DNA of 64,000 nucleotides from Akkermansiaceae bacterium (GTDB taxonomy: Bacteria; Verrucomicrobiota; Verrucomicrobiia; Verrucomicrobiales; Akkermansiaceae): positions 1-64,000 of the forward strand of contig CAIVSK010000096.1 of the NCBI GenBank assembly GCA_903908495.1, read 5' to 3'. Under the pieces are notes generated by a model. It was not told where the DNA came from, did no database searches, and was given only the letters and a program-made list of their open reading frames with translations. The translations under genes and the position numbers were made by a program. Positions 16,501 through 23,727 of the stretch are shown piece after piece (position 1 is the first letter of the stretch; each line of letters begins with the position of its first letter).

Positions 16501-19257
16501 AATGCCACCGCAGGGTACATCCAGTTGCAGGGCGGCGGGTCGCTTGCGGCGGGCGGCACGCTCAATGCCAACGGCGGCAGCATCTATTTCAACGGCGGAA
16601 CCCATGTCTTGCACGGAGGATCCTTAGCCGGGGCCGACTTCACCTATGACTCCGCAGGAACGGTTGTTGTCGCCGCCAATGTTGGCGCAAGCAGCGGACC
16701 CGCCACCGGCGGCTTCGGCATCGCCGGTGGCACGCTCAGGGGCTCGGCGATCGTCTCGGCGGATCACGGGTATTTTTCCAGCGGCACCATCGCTGATTCC
16801 GTCCTGCTGCGCCTCACCGGAACTTCCAGCAAGGAGAATTATTCCATGCTCAACATGGTCGGCGGCACCCTTGAAAATGACGGTATCTTCAATCAGTCCT
16901 ATCAAGCCAACTATGACCTCGATGCGGACAATGACGCCGGCGGCGGCACGATCCAGAACAATGGCTCATGGAATCTGACCAACTCCAGCATCTTGTACAA
17001 CAGTTATGGCGGTGGCGTCGTCAATAACGCAGGCAACTTCAAACAACTGGGCGGCTACAACTACATCTATGCGACGTTCAACAATCAAGCCACGGGCGTG
17101 CTCACCGCCAACGGGGGCGCTGCCTACCTCCGCGGCGGCGGATCGCAGGACGCAGGCGGGACGCTCAACGCTGACGGCGGCAGCATCTATTTTCACGGGG
17201 GCACGCATGAACTGAACGGCGGCATACTCACGGGCAGCACCTTCAGCTATGTTGCCTCCGGGCTGGTCAATATCAATCAGGCCGTCGGGAACTCCAGCGG
17301 CAGCGCCACGGGCGGGTTCGGGGTGTCGGGCGGCACTCTTGGCGGCTCGGCCATGCTCTCGGCGGATCACGGGTACTTCTCCTCCGGCACCATCCAGGGG
17401 ACAGCGGTGTTGCGCTTCACCGGCGAGTCGGGCAAGGAGAATTACACCACCATCGGGATGGCGGGCGGCACCATCCGGAATGACGGCACCTTCAGCCAGA
17501 ACTATCAAGGCAACTTCGATCTGGACACCGATTCAGACGCGGGCGGCGGCACCATTCAGAACAACGGGTCCTGGAATTTGACCAACTCCAACACCTTCTC
17601 CAACAGCTATGGCAGCGGCGTCATCAACAATGCCGGCAACTTCAACCAACTGGGCGGCTACAACTACATCTATGCGACGTTCAACAATCAAGCCACGGGC
17701 GTGCTCACCGCCAACGCGGGCGCTGTCTACCTCCTCGGTGGCGGTTCGCAAGCCGACGGCGGGACGCTCAACGCCAATGGCGGCAGCATCTATTTTCACG
17801 GGGGCACCCATGAACTGAACGGCGGCATACTCACGGGCAGCACCTTCAGCTATGTTGCCTCCGGGCTGGTCAATATCAATCACAACGTGGGCAACCTCAG
17901 CGGCAGCGCCACGGGTGGGTTCGGGGTGTCGGGCGGCACTCTTGGCGGCTCGGCCATGCTCTCGGCGGATCACGGGTACTTCGCCTCCGGCACCATCCAG
18001 GGGACGGCGGTGTTGCGCTTCACCGGCGAGTCGGGCAAGGAGAATTACACCACCCTCGGGATGGCGGGCGGCACGATCCAGAATGACGGCACCTTCAGCC
18101 AGAACTATCAAGGCAACTTCGATCTGGATACCGACCCCGCCGCCGGCGGCGGCACCATCGAAAACAACGGCAGCTGGAATCTCACCAACAGCAACGTGTT
18201 CTCCAATAGTTACGGCGGCGGACTTATCAGGAATGGCGGCAACTTCAACCAGTTGGGTGGCACCAATTACATCTATGCCGCGGTGGTCAACAGCGGCACA
18301 CTCACCTCGAATGGGGGCACCGTGTATCTGCTGGGTGGCTCGGTTCATAGCGGTGCCCTCATCTCCAACAGTGGCATCGTGCTGGGTGCCGGCACCCACA
18401 CCCTGGCCGGCAGCTCGGCCTGGCTCGGCGGCAGCGGAGAATTGTATGGCAACCTCACGATTTCCGACGGGGCTAAGATCTCGCCCGGCAACTCCGTGGG
18501 GACACTGACGCTCTATGGCGAGGTCGATTTTGTGACCGGTGGTGCCACTCCGGCCTGTCGCATCGAGCTGGCGGGCCCCGGCTCCAACGATCAAATCAAC
18601 CTTGCTGACGGCGCTGCCCTCGACCTTGGGACCAGCCTGACGGACTTGCAGGTCTCACTTCTCTATGCCCCGGCGTTTGGCGATAGCTATCGCATCGTCG
18701 GCGGCAGCGGCCATTACAGCGGCACGTTCCGCAACCTGCCTGGCAGTGGATCGATCATCTTCGCGGCGTACGGCGGGCAATCCTATGCCCTGCAAGTCGC
18801 CTACTCGGGCGGTGGCAGGTACGTCGATCTGACCGTCCTGAGTCCCTATCAAGCCTGGGCCTATGGCAAGGGCCTGCAGGGAGCAGACGCGGAGTTTGAC
18901 GCGGATCCGGATCACGATGGCATCGCCAATGGCATGGAGTTTGTGATTGGCGGAGAGCCCAACCCGGCCAACCCCGGGTCGAATTCCCAAAGCCTGCTGC
19001 CGCAAGTCAGCGTCGATGAAAGCGGCCTGCGGGTGGTCTATCGGCGCAATCAAAACGCGCTCTATCTGAACCCGGGAATCGTCTACGATGGCAGCCTGGA
19101 CGCGGCTTGGACCCCCGCCCAAGCGGGCGTCAACGGGGTGACCATTGACGTCGTCAGCGATGGATTCGGCTCGTCCATCGACCGCGTGGAGGTCAGCATC
19201 CCCCGCAGCAATGAGGTTGCCGGCAGACTCTTTGCACGCCTGCAGGCAACCCAGTAA
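10510..19257 (+). CDS. Giant secreted beta-repeat protein (2915 residues)
   Basis: The N-terminus has a charged leader and a hydrophobic segment ending LQPLSAHIAA, then the mature start TWNGGSGSWTDATQW, typical of autotransporter-associated beta-strand proteins. Almost the whole protein is Gly/Asn/Thr/Ser-rich, with strands like GGGTLNANGG and NSGTFTRDTGSGTYTV, predicting a very long right-handed beta-helix. Landmark motifs recur about every 200 residues, and residues 1616-2620 are five near-identical 201-residue units. No C-terminal autotransporter barrel is seen. It ends with an acidic loop DPDHDGIANGMEFVIGGEPN (about 2799) followed by a beta-rich tail, a module shared with two other secreted proteins here. 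Probably a surface or adhesive protein. Its stop lies 4 bases from the convergent cytochrome gene. Confidence 0.85.
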   Translation: MKPKSTNSRYFSRFQVAMNGMANFLPAGRWAMCLAATLQPLSAHIAATWNGGSGSWTDATQWSSGPAYPLNGQPAAGDTYAVALAGGNAIRNAPITIATMNLAGGTISGNSALTVTGAMSWSGGMVQDGDLLCNGGLAITGNARLSGSGAELILAGGQTASLTGAGALSLENQATLTNHGTLNARNNAGITEAGIFQSTFTNDGTFTRDTASGTFTVGVTQFGNSGTLNLNSGTLDLLHGITNSGAIQIAAGATLKTSNASIFNAGSSFSGSGQWLVQNDEQHLHLSLVVPNSITLGSTAQLTLYDGHTLTLNGALAWAGGTLGRESNFFGGTHGYVTLNGGARIAHGSRFYGLTLTNTPASSVVMDNAAALWFGGDAIFQNAGNFTLQGVNAGLIADDATSGNVFTNSGIFTSNADVLNTATIRVGFANSGTVNATHGDTAILAGGSSTGTFQVAAGAQLRWADGDYIFHAGTAFTGDGSFQFDGGSQTIDAPLTTASSLEIASSLTLPAGVTLTSNGTLSVSGSLSGGGTLLANGSLSLSGGIIDGCRLENSTTATATHRGLFSGYSYTLTNGAVLANNGLFLARDATGFTNGSGAGNAFVNAGTFTRDSGTGVYTIAPRFTNTGVVNVNTGTLKLSGGGTSTGGTFQIAAAASIEVSADYTFQGGNTTSGAGLFVLGSATATQPVVTHTVAADLTAATPLILGNTTLNIAPAATFTATGPCNILLATLAGGGTLQANGGSSIGQLTVDGTTLQLAAGNDHSHASGFDITLTNDGILDISGVFLAQADHGISVGTGTGNAINNSGSFIRNTGSGTYTVAAPLNNTGTVSAQSGTLLLTGGSATGGTFDATGGLLQFTGDYAFSGNCSFTGAGTTEFLAGTNTITGPLTAACSIALSGGALAVQSGQSVTSTGPLIFGTATTAGYITGGGTYQANGGITVNSGYVDAATLTNGALQTATHNSGPLVLMLTNGGAFNNAGTFLAQTDSGITGDGAAANIVRNSGSFTRNTGLATYQIDVPFENTATVNIETGTLAFTKAVTAPGGTFHTSAGASLSFVAGSSFDSTTAFTGPGSVMLNGGSHTFATSTASDSVIALTTGEVRVPTGVSFDSNGCFHWAGGTISGGGTLNANGGLDITNSVVLADSTLMLASGQTAQQTGSGHLVLNGGATLINAGTYHASNDSGISPGSGAGASLNNSGSWVRDTGSGIFTVAVPFHNSGSVNVQSGTLTLSGGGSSSGIYQVAADLDLIIAGDTSYAGDSAFTGSGRVTFQSGVQTVADSMPASALVNLAGGTLSIAADQVFLSAGGFHWSGGTVSGGGTLQNTGTLQITGTALPLDGATLQTAATGVSSIEGAGSLLLSNAAVLNNEGTFSLLNNNALSAGDASAVRFDNSGTVNRDNQTGTFSINVPFNHSGTVNLNTGALSLNGGGTAHDSAIHTQPGTTLNIGTSYTFADNNVITGGGAVNFASGVLHVTGSLSSDAPFNWSGGSLDGGGTFTVKGGLAITPASGNVTIVGTTLENAPGSEAIIGGSGYCLLQDGATFRNAGTARLQGNYGFVDSGGGANAIYNSGTLIRDAGGGGYAITLPINNTGTIRSTSGYLSITNGGSSGTANGVLETNGGSIYLNGGSYEFNGGALTGSDFVILAAGQALVSADTGATSGPATGGFGIAGGTFGGNAMLSVDHGYLSTGTMTGTAVLRFSGVSTKPNYTMLNMAGATIRNDGVFNQSYQANYDMDVDADAGGGSIQNNGDWNLTNSNVFYNTYGEGVINNAGNFNQAGGGNVVYAAFHNQAGGTVHATAGYILLQGGGSQAIGGTLNANGGSIYFNGGTHVLHGGAFAGADFTYDSAGTVVIAANVGANSGPATGGFGIAGGTLRGTAIVSADHGYFSNGTIADSVRLRLTGASSKENYSMLSMSGGTLQNDGSYSQSYQANYDMDSDGDAGGGSIQNNGDWTLTNSSIFYNTYGEGVVNNAGNFNQAGGGNVIYAAFHNQAGGTLNATAGYIQLQGGGSLAAGGTLNANGGSIYFNGGTHVLHGGSLAGADFTYDSAGTVVVAANVGASSGPATGGFGIAGGTLRGSAIVSADHGYFSSGTIADSVLLRLTGTSSKENYSMLNMVGGTLENDGIFNQSYQANYDLDADNDAGGGTIQNNGSWNLTNSSILYNSYGGGVVNNAGNFKQLGGYNYIYATFNNQATGVLTANGGAAYLRGGGSQDAGGTLNADGGSIYFHGGTHELNGGILTGSTFSYVASGLVNINQAVGNSSGSATGGFGVSGGTLGGSAMLSADHGYFSSGTIQGTAVLRFTGESGKENYTTIGMAGGTIRNDGTFSQNYQGNFDLDTDSDAGGGTIQNNGSWNLTNSNTFSNSYGSGVINNAGNFNQLGGYNYIYATFNNQATGVLTANAGAVYLLGGGSQADGGTLNANGGSIYFHGGTHELNGGILTGSTFSYVASGLVNINHNVGNLSGSATGGFGVSGGTLGGSAMLSADHGYFASGTIQGTAVLRFTGESGKENYTTLGMAGGTIQNDGTFSQNYQGNFDLDTDPAAGGGTIENNGSWNLTNSNVFSNSYGGGLIRNGGNFNQLGGTNYIYAAVVNSGTLTSNGGTVYLLGGSVHSGALISNSGIVLGAGTHTLAGSSAWLGGSGELYGNLTISDGAKISPGNSVGTLTLYGEVDFVTGGATPACRIELAGPGSNDQINLADGAALDLGTSLTDLQVSLLYAPAFGDSYRIVGGSGHYSGTFRNLPGSGSIIFAAYGGQSYALQVAYSGGGRYVDLTVLSPYQAWAYGKGLQGADAEFDADPDHDGIANGMEFVIGGEPNPANPGSNSQSLLPQVSVDESGLRVVYRRNQNALYLNPGIVYDGSLDAAWTPAQAGVNGVTIDVVSDGFGSSIDRVEVSIPRSNEVAGRLFARLQATQ
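15355..18369 (+). repeat. Five tandem 603-bp coding repeats
   Basis: Equivalent codons of the motif encoding LNANGGSIYF begin at 15355, 15958, 16561, 17164 and 17767, each exactly 603 bases apart (201 codons, no indels). Units 2-3 and units 4-5 are most alike, suggesting recent duplication or gene conversion. The last unit diverges from about 18290. They lie within the giant beta-repeat gene. Confidence 0.9.
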
Positions 19258-19261
19258 CTAC

Positions 19262-21433
19262 TCAATGCGCCAGGCGGGTGACCATCGCATAGATGATGAG
19301 AACCAGCAGCACCAAGCCGAGGCCGAAGAAGCCAAAGCCGATCGGGCGGGCGATTTTCTTCCAACGGTCCCACTCGTCGCGCACCCGGTACTGGTCGAGC
19401 TTGCCGGTGGCCACCAGCCGGTCATACCAGCTTTTGCGCTCGTGGAGCATTTCGGTTTTCGAGATGCGGCCCGAGAAGATCACGTTGTCCATCGGGAACT
19501 TTTCCAACCTGAAATGGGTGTTGAAGAAGTGCACCGTGAAGATGAATCCGGCAGCTAACAGAGCCTCGTCGGAGTGCACGATCAACGCGATGTTGATGAC
19601 CCAGCCGGGCAGGAATGCGGTGAAAAACTGCGGGAACCACATCACCATACCGGACACGCCGATGGCAAAGATGCCCCAGAAAACCGCAAAATAGTCGAAT
19701 TTCTCCCAATACGTCCAGCGGTCGAACTGCGGCTTGGGGCCTTTGCCGAAAAACCACTTCTGATGGGCGACAAAGTCACGGAGGTCCTGCAGGGTGGGCA
19801 CCATCGAATCGGGGCCGAACACCGCGCCGAATGCCCGCTTGAGTTCCCATTTGCCGGTGGCCGGATTGCGCATGGCACCACGATTCCGCCACGACGTGGT
19901 GACCAGGTCAAACAGGTGCAGAGCGAAGTAGAGGAAGGTGACCAGGGCCCCCACGCGATGCAAGGCGCGCGCGGTTTGGGCTCCTCCGATGATATCAAAC
20001 AGGGTTTGCGCCCAGCTGGTATAGTAGAACTTCAGCGGCATCCCGGTAATCACTAACAAGAGGAAGCTGGTGACCACCAGGAAGTGCAGGAAGCGATCGA
20101 AGGGCGTGAAGCGGGTGAACCATTCGGTGTCGTTCTGGGTATCGAATTTCGTCTCGCGATACGCCTTGGAGTCATGCCGGTAAACCCACACCGAGCGGGC
20201 GAGCCACAGCAAGGTGTGGCCGCCAAAGAACGCAAACACGCACAGCAGCAGTCCGGTCATCAGCACGAAGGTCAGGTGCAGCGCGGGGTATTTCTTGCCG
20301 TCCAGCGGATTGGCATGCGGCACATACTCGGTGAAGCCGGCCGTGGCACCGGGGTGACATTTGGTGCAGGTGGCGCGGATGTTCTGTTTGGACAACTGTG
20401 ATTCCGGATTGGAGACCGGCTGGATGTTGTGATCGCCATGGCAATCGAAACAGGCCGCCACATCGCTGGCGATGTTGGGCTGGCCCAGGGCCATCGCCTT
20501 GCCGTGATAGGTGTCGCGGTAGTGCTTGAGGCTTTCCTCGTGGCACTTGCCGCAGCGATTATCGCTGGCTTGTTTGAAATGGGCGGTGTTGGGGTTTTCG
20601 ATTTCATGCGCCGAGTGGCAATCGTTGCAGACCGGCCCGCGGGAGTCGCCTTTGGCCAGCAACTGGCCGTGGATGCTCTTGTTATAGGTTTCTTCGATGC
20701 CGAGGTGGCACTTGCCGCATGTCTTGGCCAGATTGGCTTTGTTGACCGGCGAGCTGCGGTCCACGCTGCGCTTGATGTCGTGAACGCCGTGGCAATCGTT
20801 GCACGAGGGAGCCACCACCAGCCCCATTTTTTCCATCCCGCGGCCGTGGATGCTCTCTTGATAATGAGCGGCGACATCGGGGAAGCGCATGCGGTATTCC
20901 TTGTTGATGCCGGCATTGTCGTGGCATTTGGCGCAGGTGCGCGACAGGTTGAGCTTGAACGTCGGAGAGTTGGGGTTCTTCGGCGAGAGCATGTCATGGG
21001 TGCCGTGGCAACTGGTGCAGGAGGCGGCCCCGGACGATCCCATCGATCGGCTGATGCCGTGGATGCTGGTTTGATAGATATCTGCCTCCTCCTTGTGGCA
21101 GGTGGCACAATCCACCGGCTTGGGCAGCTTGGCATCGTCGGGATGCTCACCGGTCAGATCGACGTGGCACTCGGCACAGGCGAGCTTGGCGTGGACCGAG
21201 GACTGGCGGATCTTCTCGTCGACAAACAACGTCGAGGTCTTGCCACCGGGCAGATCCTTGGTTAGATCCTTGTCGCTGTGGCACTCCAGACACTTGTCAT
21301 TGGGAATCATCTCCGCGGCGGGCTTGATGAGCGCTGCGGCAGTCTCGGCCGGGGCGGCACACGCGATCGCGGGCCAGGCCATCAGGCAGAGGATGCCGAG
21401 CCAGCGGGCGGCGGAGTGGGATGGGTGGCGCAT
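19262..21433 (-). CDS. Undecaheme cytochrome c fused to cytochrome b membrane domain (CbcL-like)
   Basis: A 723-residue protein with signal peptide MRHPSHSAARWLGILCLMAW. An exported region (about 40-385) has eleven CXXCH sites: CLECH, CAECH, CATCH, CTSCH, CAKCH, CNDCH, CGKCH, CNDCH, CGKCH, CFDCH and CTKCH. A membrane region (about 390-723) with at least five helices and histidines in FLHFLVVTSF, LHRVGALV, LHLFDLV and TVHFFNTHF fits a di-heme cytochrome b. This architecture matches Geobacter CbcL-type quinol:cytochrome c proteins. It likely passes electrons between menaquinol and the periplasm; the direction is not provable. The start at 21433 places the signal peptide correctly. It is a divergent paralogue of the gene at 21789. 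Confidence 0.85.
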   Translation of the reverse strand: MRHPSHSAARWLGILCLMAWPAIACAAPAETAAALIKPAAEMIPNDKCLECHSDKDLTKDLPGGKTSTLFVDEKIRQSSVHAKLACAECHVDLTGEHPDDAKLPKPVDCATCHKEEADIYQTSIHGISRSMGSSGAASCTSCHGTHDMLSPKNPNSPTFKLNLSRTCAKCHDNAGINKEYRMRFPDVAAHYQESIHGRGMEKMGLVVAPSCNDCHGVHDIKRSVDRSSPVNKANLAKTCGKCHLGIEETYNKSIHGQLLAKGDSRGPVCNDCHSAHEIENPNTAHFKQASDNRCGKCHEESLKHYRDTYHGKAMALGQPNIASDVAACFDCHGDHNIQPVSNPESQLSKQNIRATCTKCHPGATAGFTEYVPHANPLDGKKYPALHLTFVLMTGLLLCVFAFFGGHTLLWLARSVWVYRHDSKAYRETKFDTQNDTEWFTRFTPFDRFLHFLVVTSFLLLVITGMPLKFYYTSWAQTLFDIIGGAQTARALHRVGALVTFLYFALHLFDLVTTSWRNRGAMRNPATGKWELKRAFGAVFGPDSMVPTLQDLRDFVAHQKWFFGKGPKPQFDRWTYWEKFDYFAVFWGIFAIGVSGMVMWFPQFFTAFLPGWVINIALIVHSDEALLAAGFIFTVHFFNTHFRLEKFPMDNVIFSGRISKTEMLHERKSWYDRLVATGKLDQYRVRDEWDRWKKIARPIGFGFFGLGLVLLVLIIYAMVTRLAH

Positions 21434-21532
21434 ATGAGTGGGGTGGGATGGTGAGCGGGGTGGAGCGGAGGGCCGGGGGCAAGCGAGTTGCCGGCGGGTG
21501 CCACAGCACGGTGGAGGGTTACACAAGGCGCG

Positions 21533-21560
21533 ACGTTATGGATTTGGACCTGTCCGGCAA
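21533..21560 (-). promoter_or_regulatory. Candidate promoter for the 11-heme cytochrome gene
   Basis: On the minus strand TTGCCG (21555-21560) and TAACGT (21533-21538) are 16 bases apart, about 100 bases before the start codon at 21433. Pattern-based. Confidence 0.4.
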
Positions 21561-21643
21561 GGTTGTAAATTCCGCAGGAGCCCCAATCGCGAGGGATGCG
21601 CAATGATTGCAAAGGGATGCGCAGGGAGCGGGCACATTGGGTC

Positions 21644-21671
21644 TTGCTGGAGGCATGCGCGCGGCTATCAT
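21644..21671 (+). promoter_or_regulatory. Candidate promoter for the 9-heme cytochrome gene
   Basis: TTGCTG (21644-21649) and TATCAT (21666-21671) are 16 bases apart, 117 bases before the ATG at 21789. The 355-base divergent region (21434-21788) otherwise holds no gene. I see no clear FNR- or ArcA-type palindrome in it. Confidence 0.4.
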
Positions 21672-21788
21672 GGGTGTTACAGAAATGCGCTGTGCTGCTT
21701 GTGACCTTGGGGTTAGGGCGGCTTGCCTGCGGCGTTTTAGCCGGTGGCAAACGGTGCGGATCTGGTTGTCCAAGGATATTACTATCTT

Positions 21789-23450
21789 ATGAAACACCAT
21801 CTCCTAACGCTGCTTTCCGCGGTTTTTTGGTTTGCCTGTCCAGTGGAGGCAGCTGGGGAACGGATGCCCAACGACAAGTGCCTGGAATGCCACGAAGACA
21901 AGGACTTGACCAAGGATCTACCCGGCGGCAAGACCCAGTCGATATATGTGGACGCGGCGAAGTTAAAGGACTCGGTGCATGCCAAGACGCAGTGTGCGGA
22001 GTGCCACAAGGATCTAACCATGGAGCATCCGGATGATGCCAAGGCGGCCAAGCCGGTGGACTGCGCCGCGTGTCATGACAAGCAATCGAAGAGTTTCGGA
22101 GCGAGCGTGCACGGCCTCGCGTTGGACAAGGGCAATGCCACGGCGGCCGGTTGCAAGGATTGCCACGGCAACCACGAGGTGTTTTCCCGCAACTCGCCGC
22201 GCTCCAAAATTCACGTCACCAATCTGGAACAAACCTGCGGCCAATGTCACACCGCCGAGGCCGATGACGTGGCGGCAAGCGTACACGGCCAGGCGCGCAG
22301 CAAGGGCGAAGGCGCCACCTGCATCGACTGCCACTCGGAGCACAAGATTGTCGGGCTGAAGGGGCCGGCGGCCTCGTTCCAGACGGCGGAGACGTGCAGC
22401 AAGTGCCACGCCAGCGAACGCATCAACAGCCGCTTCGGCATGCCCAACGACCGGGTCAAGACCTTCTTCGAGAGTTACCACGGGCTGGCCGCGACCGGCG
22501 GATCGACGATGGCGGCCAATTGCGCGAGTTGCCACGGGTTTCACAAGATCCTGCGTTCCAGCAATCAGGAGTCGACCATCCACCCGTCGCACCTGATGCA
22601 AACCTGCGGCAAATGCCACCCCGGGGCGTCGCAGAGTTTTGTCGGCGGCAAGATTCACGCCGACGAGGCCGGCAGCAACGAGACGGGGATGGTGGTGAGC
22701 CGCTGGGTGCGCAACATCTATGTGCTGCTCATCGTGCTGACTGTGCTTCTGCTAGGCACGCACAACGGGCTGGCCTGGTGGCGCAAGGTGGCGGCACGGC
22801 GGCGCGCGCAGGGCGAACTGGTCATGCGCATGGACCGCGGCCAGCGGGCCCAGCATTTCGTGCTGATGGCCAGTTTCATCCTGCTGGCGGTGACCGGCTT
22901 TGCGTTGAAGTTTCCCAACACGTGGTACGCGCATCTGCTGGGCACCGAGGAGATCCGCCGTTGGATCCACCGGATCGCCGGGGTGGTGCTCATCGGCGGC
23001 GGGCTCTATCACATCTATTATGTCCTGTTCACCGCCACCGGCCGCAAGTTGCTGCGCGACCTGTGGCCGCGCTGGCAGGACGCCCGCGATGTGGCCACCA
23101 ACGCCGCCCACCTGACCACCGGCGCGCCCAAGGCCCGCTTCGGGCGCTTCGGCTATCCCGAGAAACTCGAGTACTGGGCGGTGGTGTGGGGCACCGTGGT
23201 GATGGGTGCCACCGGGCTGGCGATCTGGTTCAAGATCGACGTCACCCATTGGCTGCCGCGCTGGATCATCGACGTGGCGGTGACCATTCATTACTACGAG
23301 GCGATCCTCGCCTGCCTGGCGATTGTGATCTGGCACTTCTATCATGTCATGTTCGACCCCGACGTCTATCCGATGAATTTCGCCTGGCTCGACGGCAAGG
23401 TGGCCAGGAAATGGCACGAGGAGGAGCATCCGCTGGAGGAGGAGGAATAG
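21789..23450 (+). CDS. Nonaheme cytochrome c fused to cytochrome b membrane domain (CbcL-like)
   Basis: A 553-residue protein with signal peptide MKHHLLTLLSAVFWFACPVEA and nine CXXCH sites (CLECH, CAECH, CAACH, CKDCH, CGQCH, CIDCH, CSKCH, CASCH, CGKCH) in about 25-285. A membrane b-type domain (about 305-553) carries histidines in QHFVLMASF, IHRIAGVV, GLYHIYYVL and WHFYHVMF. Nine c hemes plus a cytochrome b domain is the layout of Geobacter CbcL, an inner-membrane quinol oxidase used in extracellular electron transfer. The N-terminal 80 residues (PNDKCLECHEDKDLTKDLPG and onward) closely match the 11-heme neighbour, so the two arose by duplication. The acidic tail EEEHPLEEEE is unusual. ATG 21789 is chosen for the signal peptide. 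Confidence 0.85.
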   Translation: MKHHLLTLLSAVFWFACPVEAAGERMPNDKCLECHEDKDLTKDLPGGKTQSIYVDAAKLKDSVHAKTQCAECHKDLTMEHPDDAKAAKPVDCAACHDKQSKSFGASVHGLALDKGNATAAGCKDCHGNHEVFSRNSPRSKIHVTNLEQTCGQCHTAEADDVAASVHGQARSKGEGATCIDCHSEHKIVGLKGPAASFQTAETCSKCHASERINSRFGMPNDRVKTFFESYHGLAATGGSTMAANCASCHGFHKILRSSNQESTIHPSHLMQTCGKCHPGASQSFVGGKIHADEAGSNETGMVVSRWVRNIYVLLIVLTVLLLGTHNGLAWWRKVAARRRAQGELVMRMDRGQRAQHFVLMASFILLAVTGFALKFPNTWYAHLLGTEEIRRWIHRIAGVVLIGGGLYHIYYVLFTATGRKLLRDLWPRWQDARDVATNAAHLTTGAPKARFGRFGYPEKLEYWAVVWGTVVMGATGLAIWFKIDVTHWLPRWIIDVAVTIHYYEAILACLAIVIWHFYHVMFDPDVYPMNFAWLDGKVARKWHEEEHPLEEEE

Positions 23451-23484
23451 CCGGGAGGGTGAGTTGCGGCCGGAGAGCCGTGCT

Positions 23485-23550
23485 GGCATCCCTGCCGGGA
23501 TCCGGGCAGGGTGCCCTGTCCACGGTGGCGCTGGCATCCCTGCCGGCCGC
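23485..23550. repeat. GGCATCCCTGCC-type intergenic palindromes
   Basis: GGCATCCCTGCC (23485-23496) faces GGCAGGGTGCC (23505-23515), then CCACGGTGG, then a further GGCATCCCTGCC. The same arrangement recurs at 39338-39381 and 45854-45898, and translated versions lie in polA. This is a REP-like dispersed element in the gap between the cytochrome gene and the pckG gene. Confidence 0.75.
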
Positions 23551-23622
23551 CATTCTTCAGTAGGGTATCCCCTCAAATACGGCCGCGGTCAGGTGTACTG
23601 ATCCTCTATCCACACATGCGCT

Positions 23623-23646
23623 GCGACGGTCACAGACCGCCGCTAC
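23623..23646 (+). repeat. 24-bp dispersed repeat, copy B
   Basis: Second copy of the 24-base element at 10365-10388, with two differences. It lies next to the GGCATCCCTGCC-type palindromes and a strong hairpin. Confidence 0.75.
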
Positions 23647-23664
23647 AGCGCTGCTACAACGCAA

Positions 23665-23696
23665 CAACGGGCCGCGTCCGGAGACGCGACCCGTTG
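23665..23696. terminator. Hairpin between convergent cytochrome and pckG genes
   Basis: The left arm CAACGGGCCGCGTC pairs with GACGCGACCCGTTG across a 4-base loop: 13 base pairs with a single A-C mismatch. It lies between two convergent genes, as expected of a bidirectional transcription stop. No long T tract follows, so it may act without a classical U-tract. Confidence 0.6.
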
Positions 23697-23727
23697 CTGG
23701 TGTATGAATCAACCTAACAGAATGATA

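Noticed and set aside
15331-16614. Antisense open frames across the 603-bp repeats
   Set aside because: They recur with the repeat period and mirror the glycine-rich coding strand, so they carry no independent signal.
15355-18369. CRISPR-like or minisatellite array
   Set aside because: The units are 603 bases, in frame and fully coding, with no spacer structure.
10510-19257. Classical autotransporter
   Set aside because: The passenger-like repeats fit, but no C-terminal 12-strand barrel sequence or terminal aromatic residue is present; the protein ends in the shared beta-rich module.
23456-23727. Possible tRNA or small RNA between the cytochrome and pckG genes
   Set aside because: The strong hairpin and palindromes do not form a cloverleaf, and no T-loop consensus is present.
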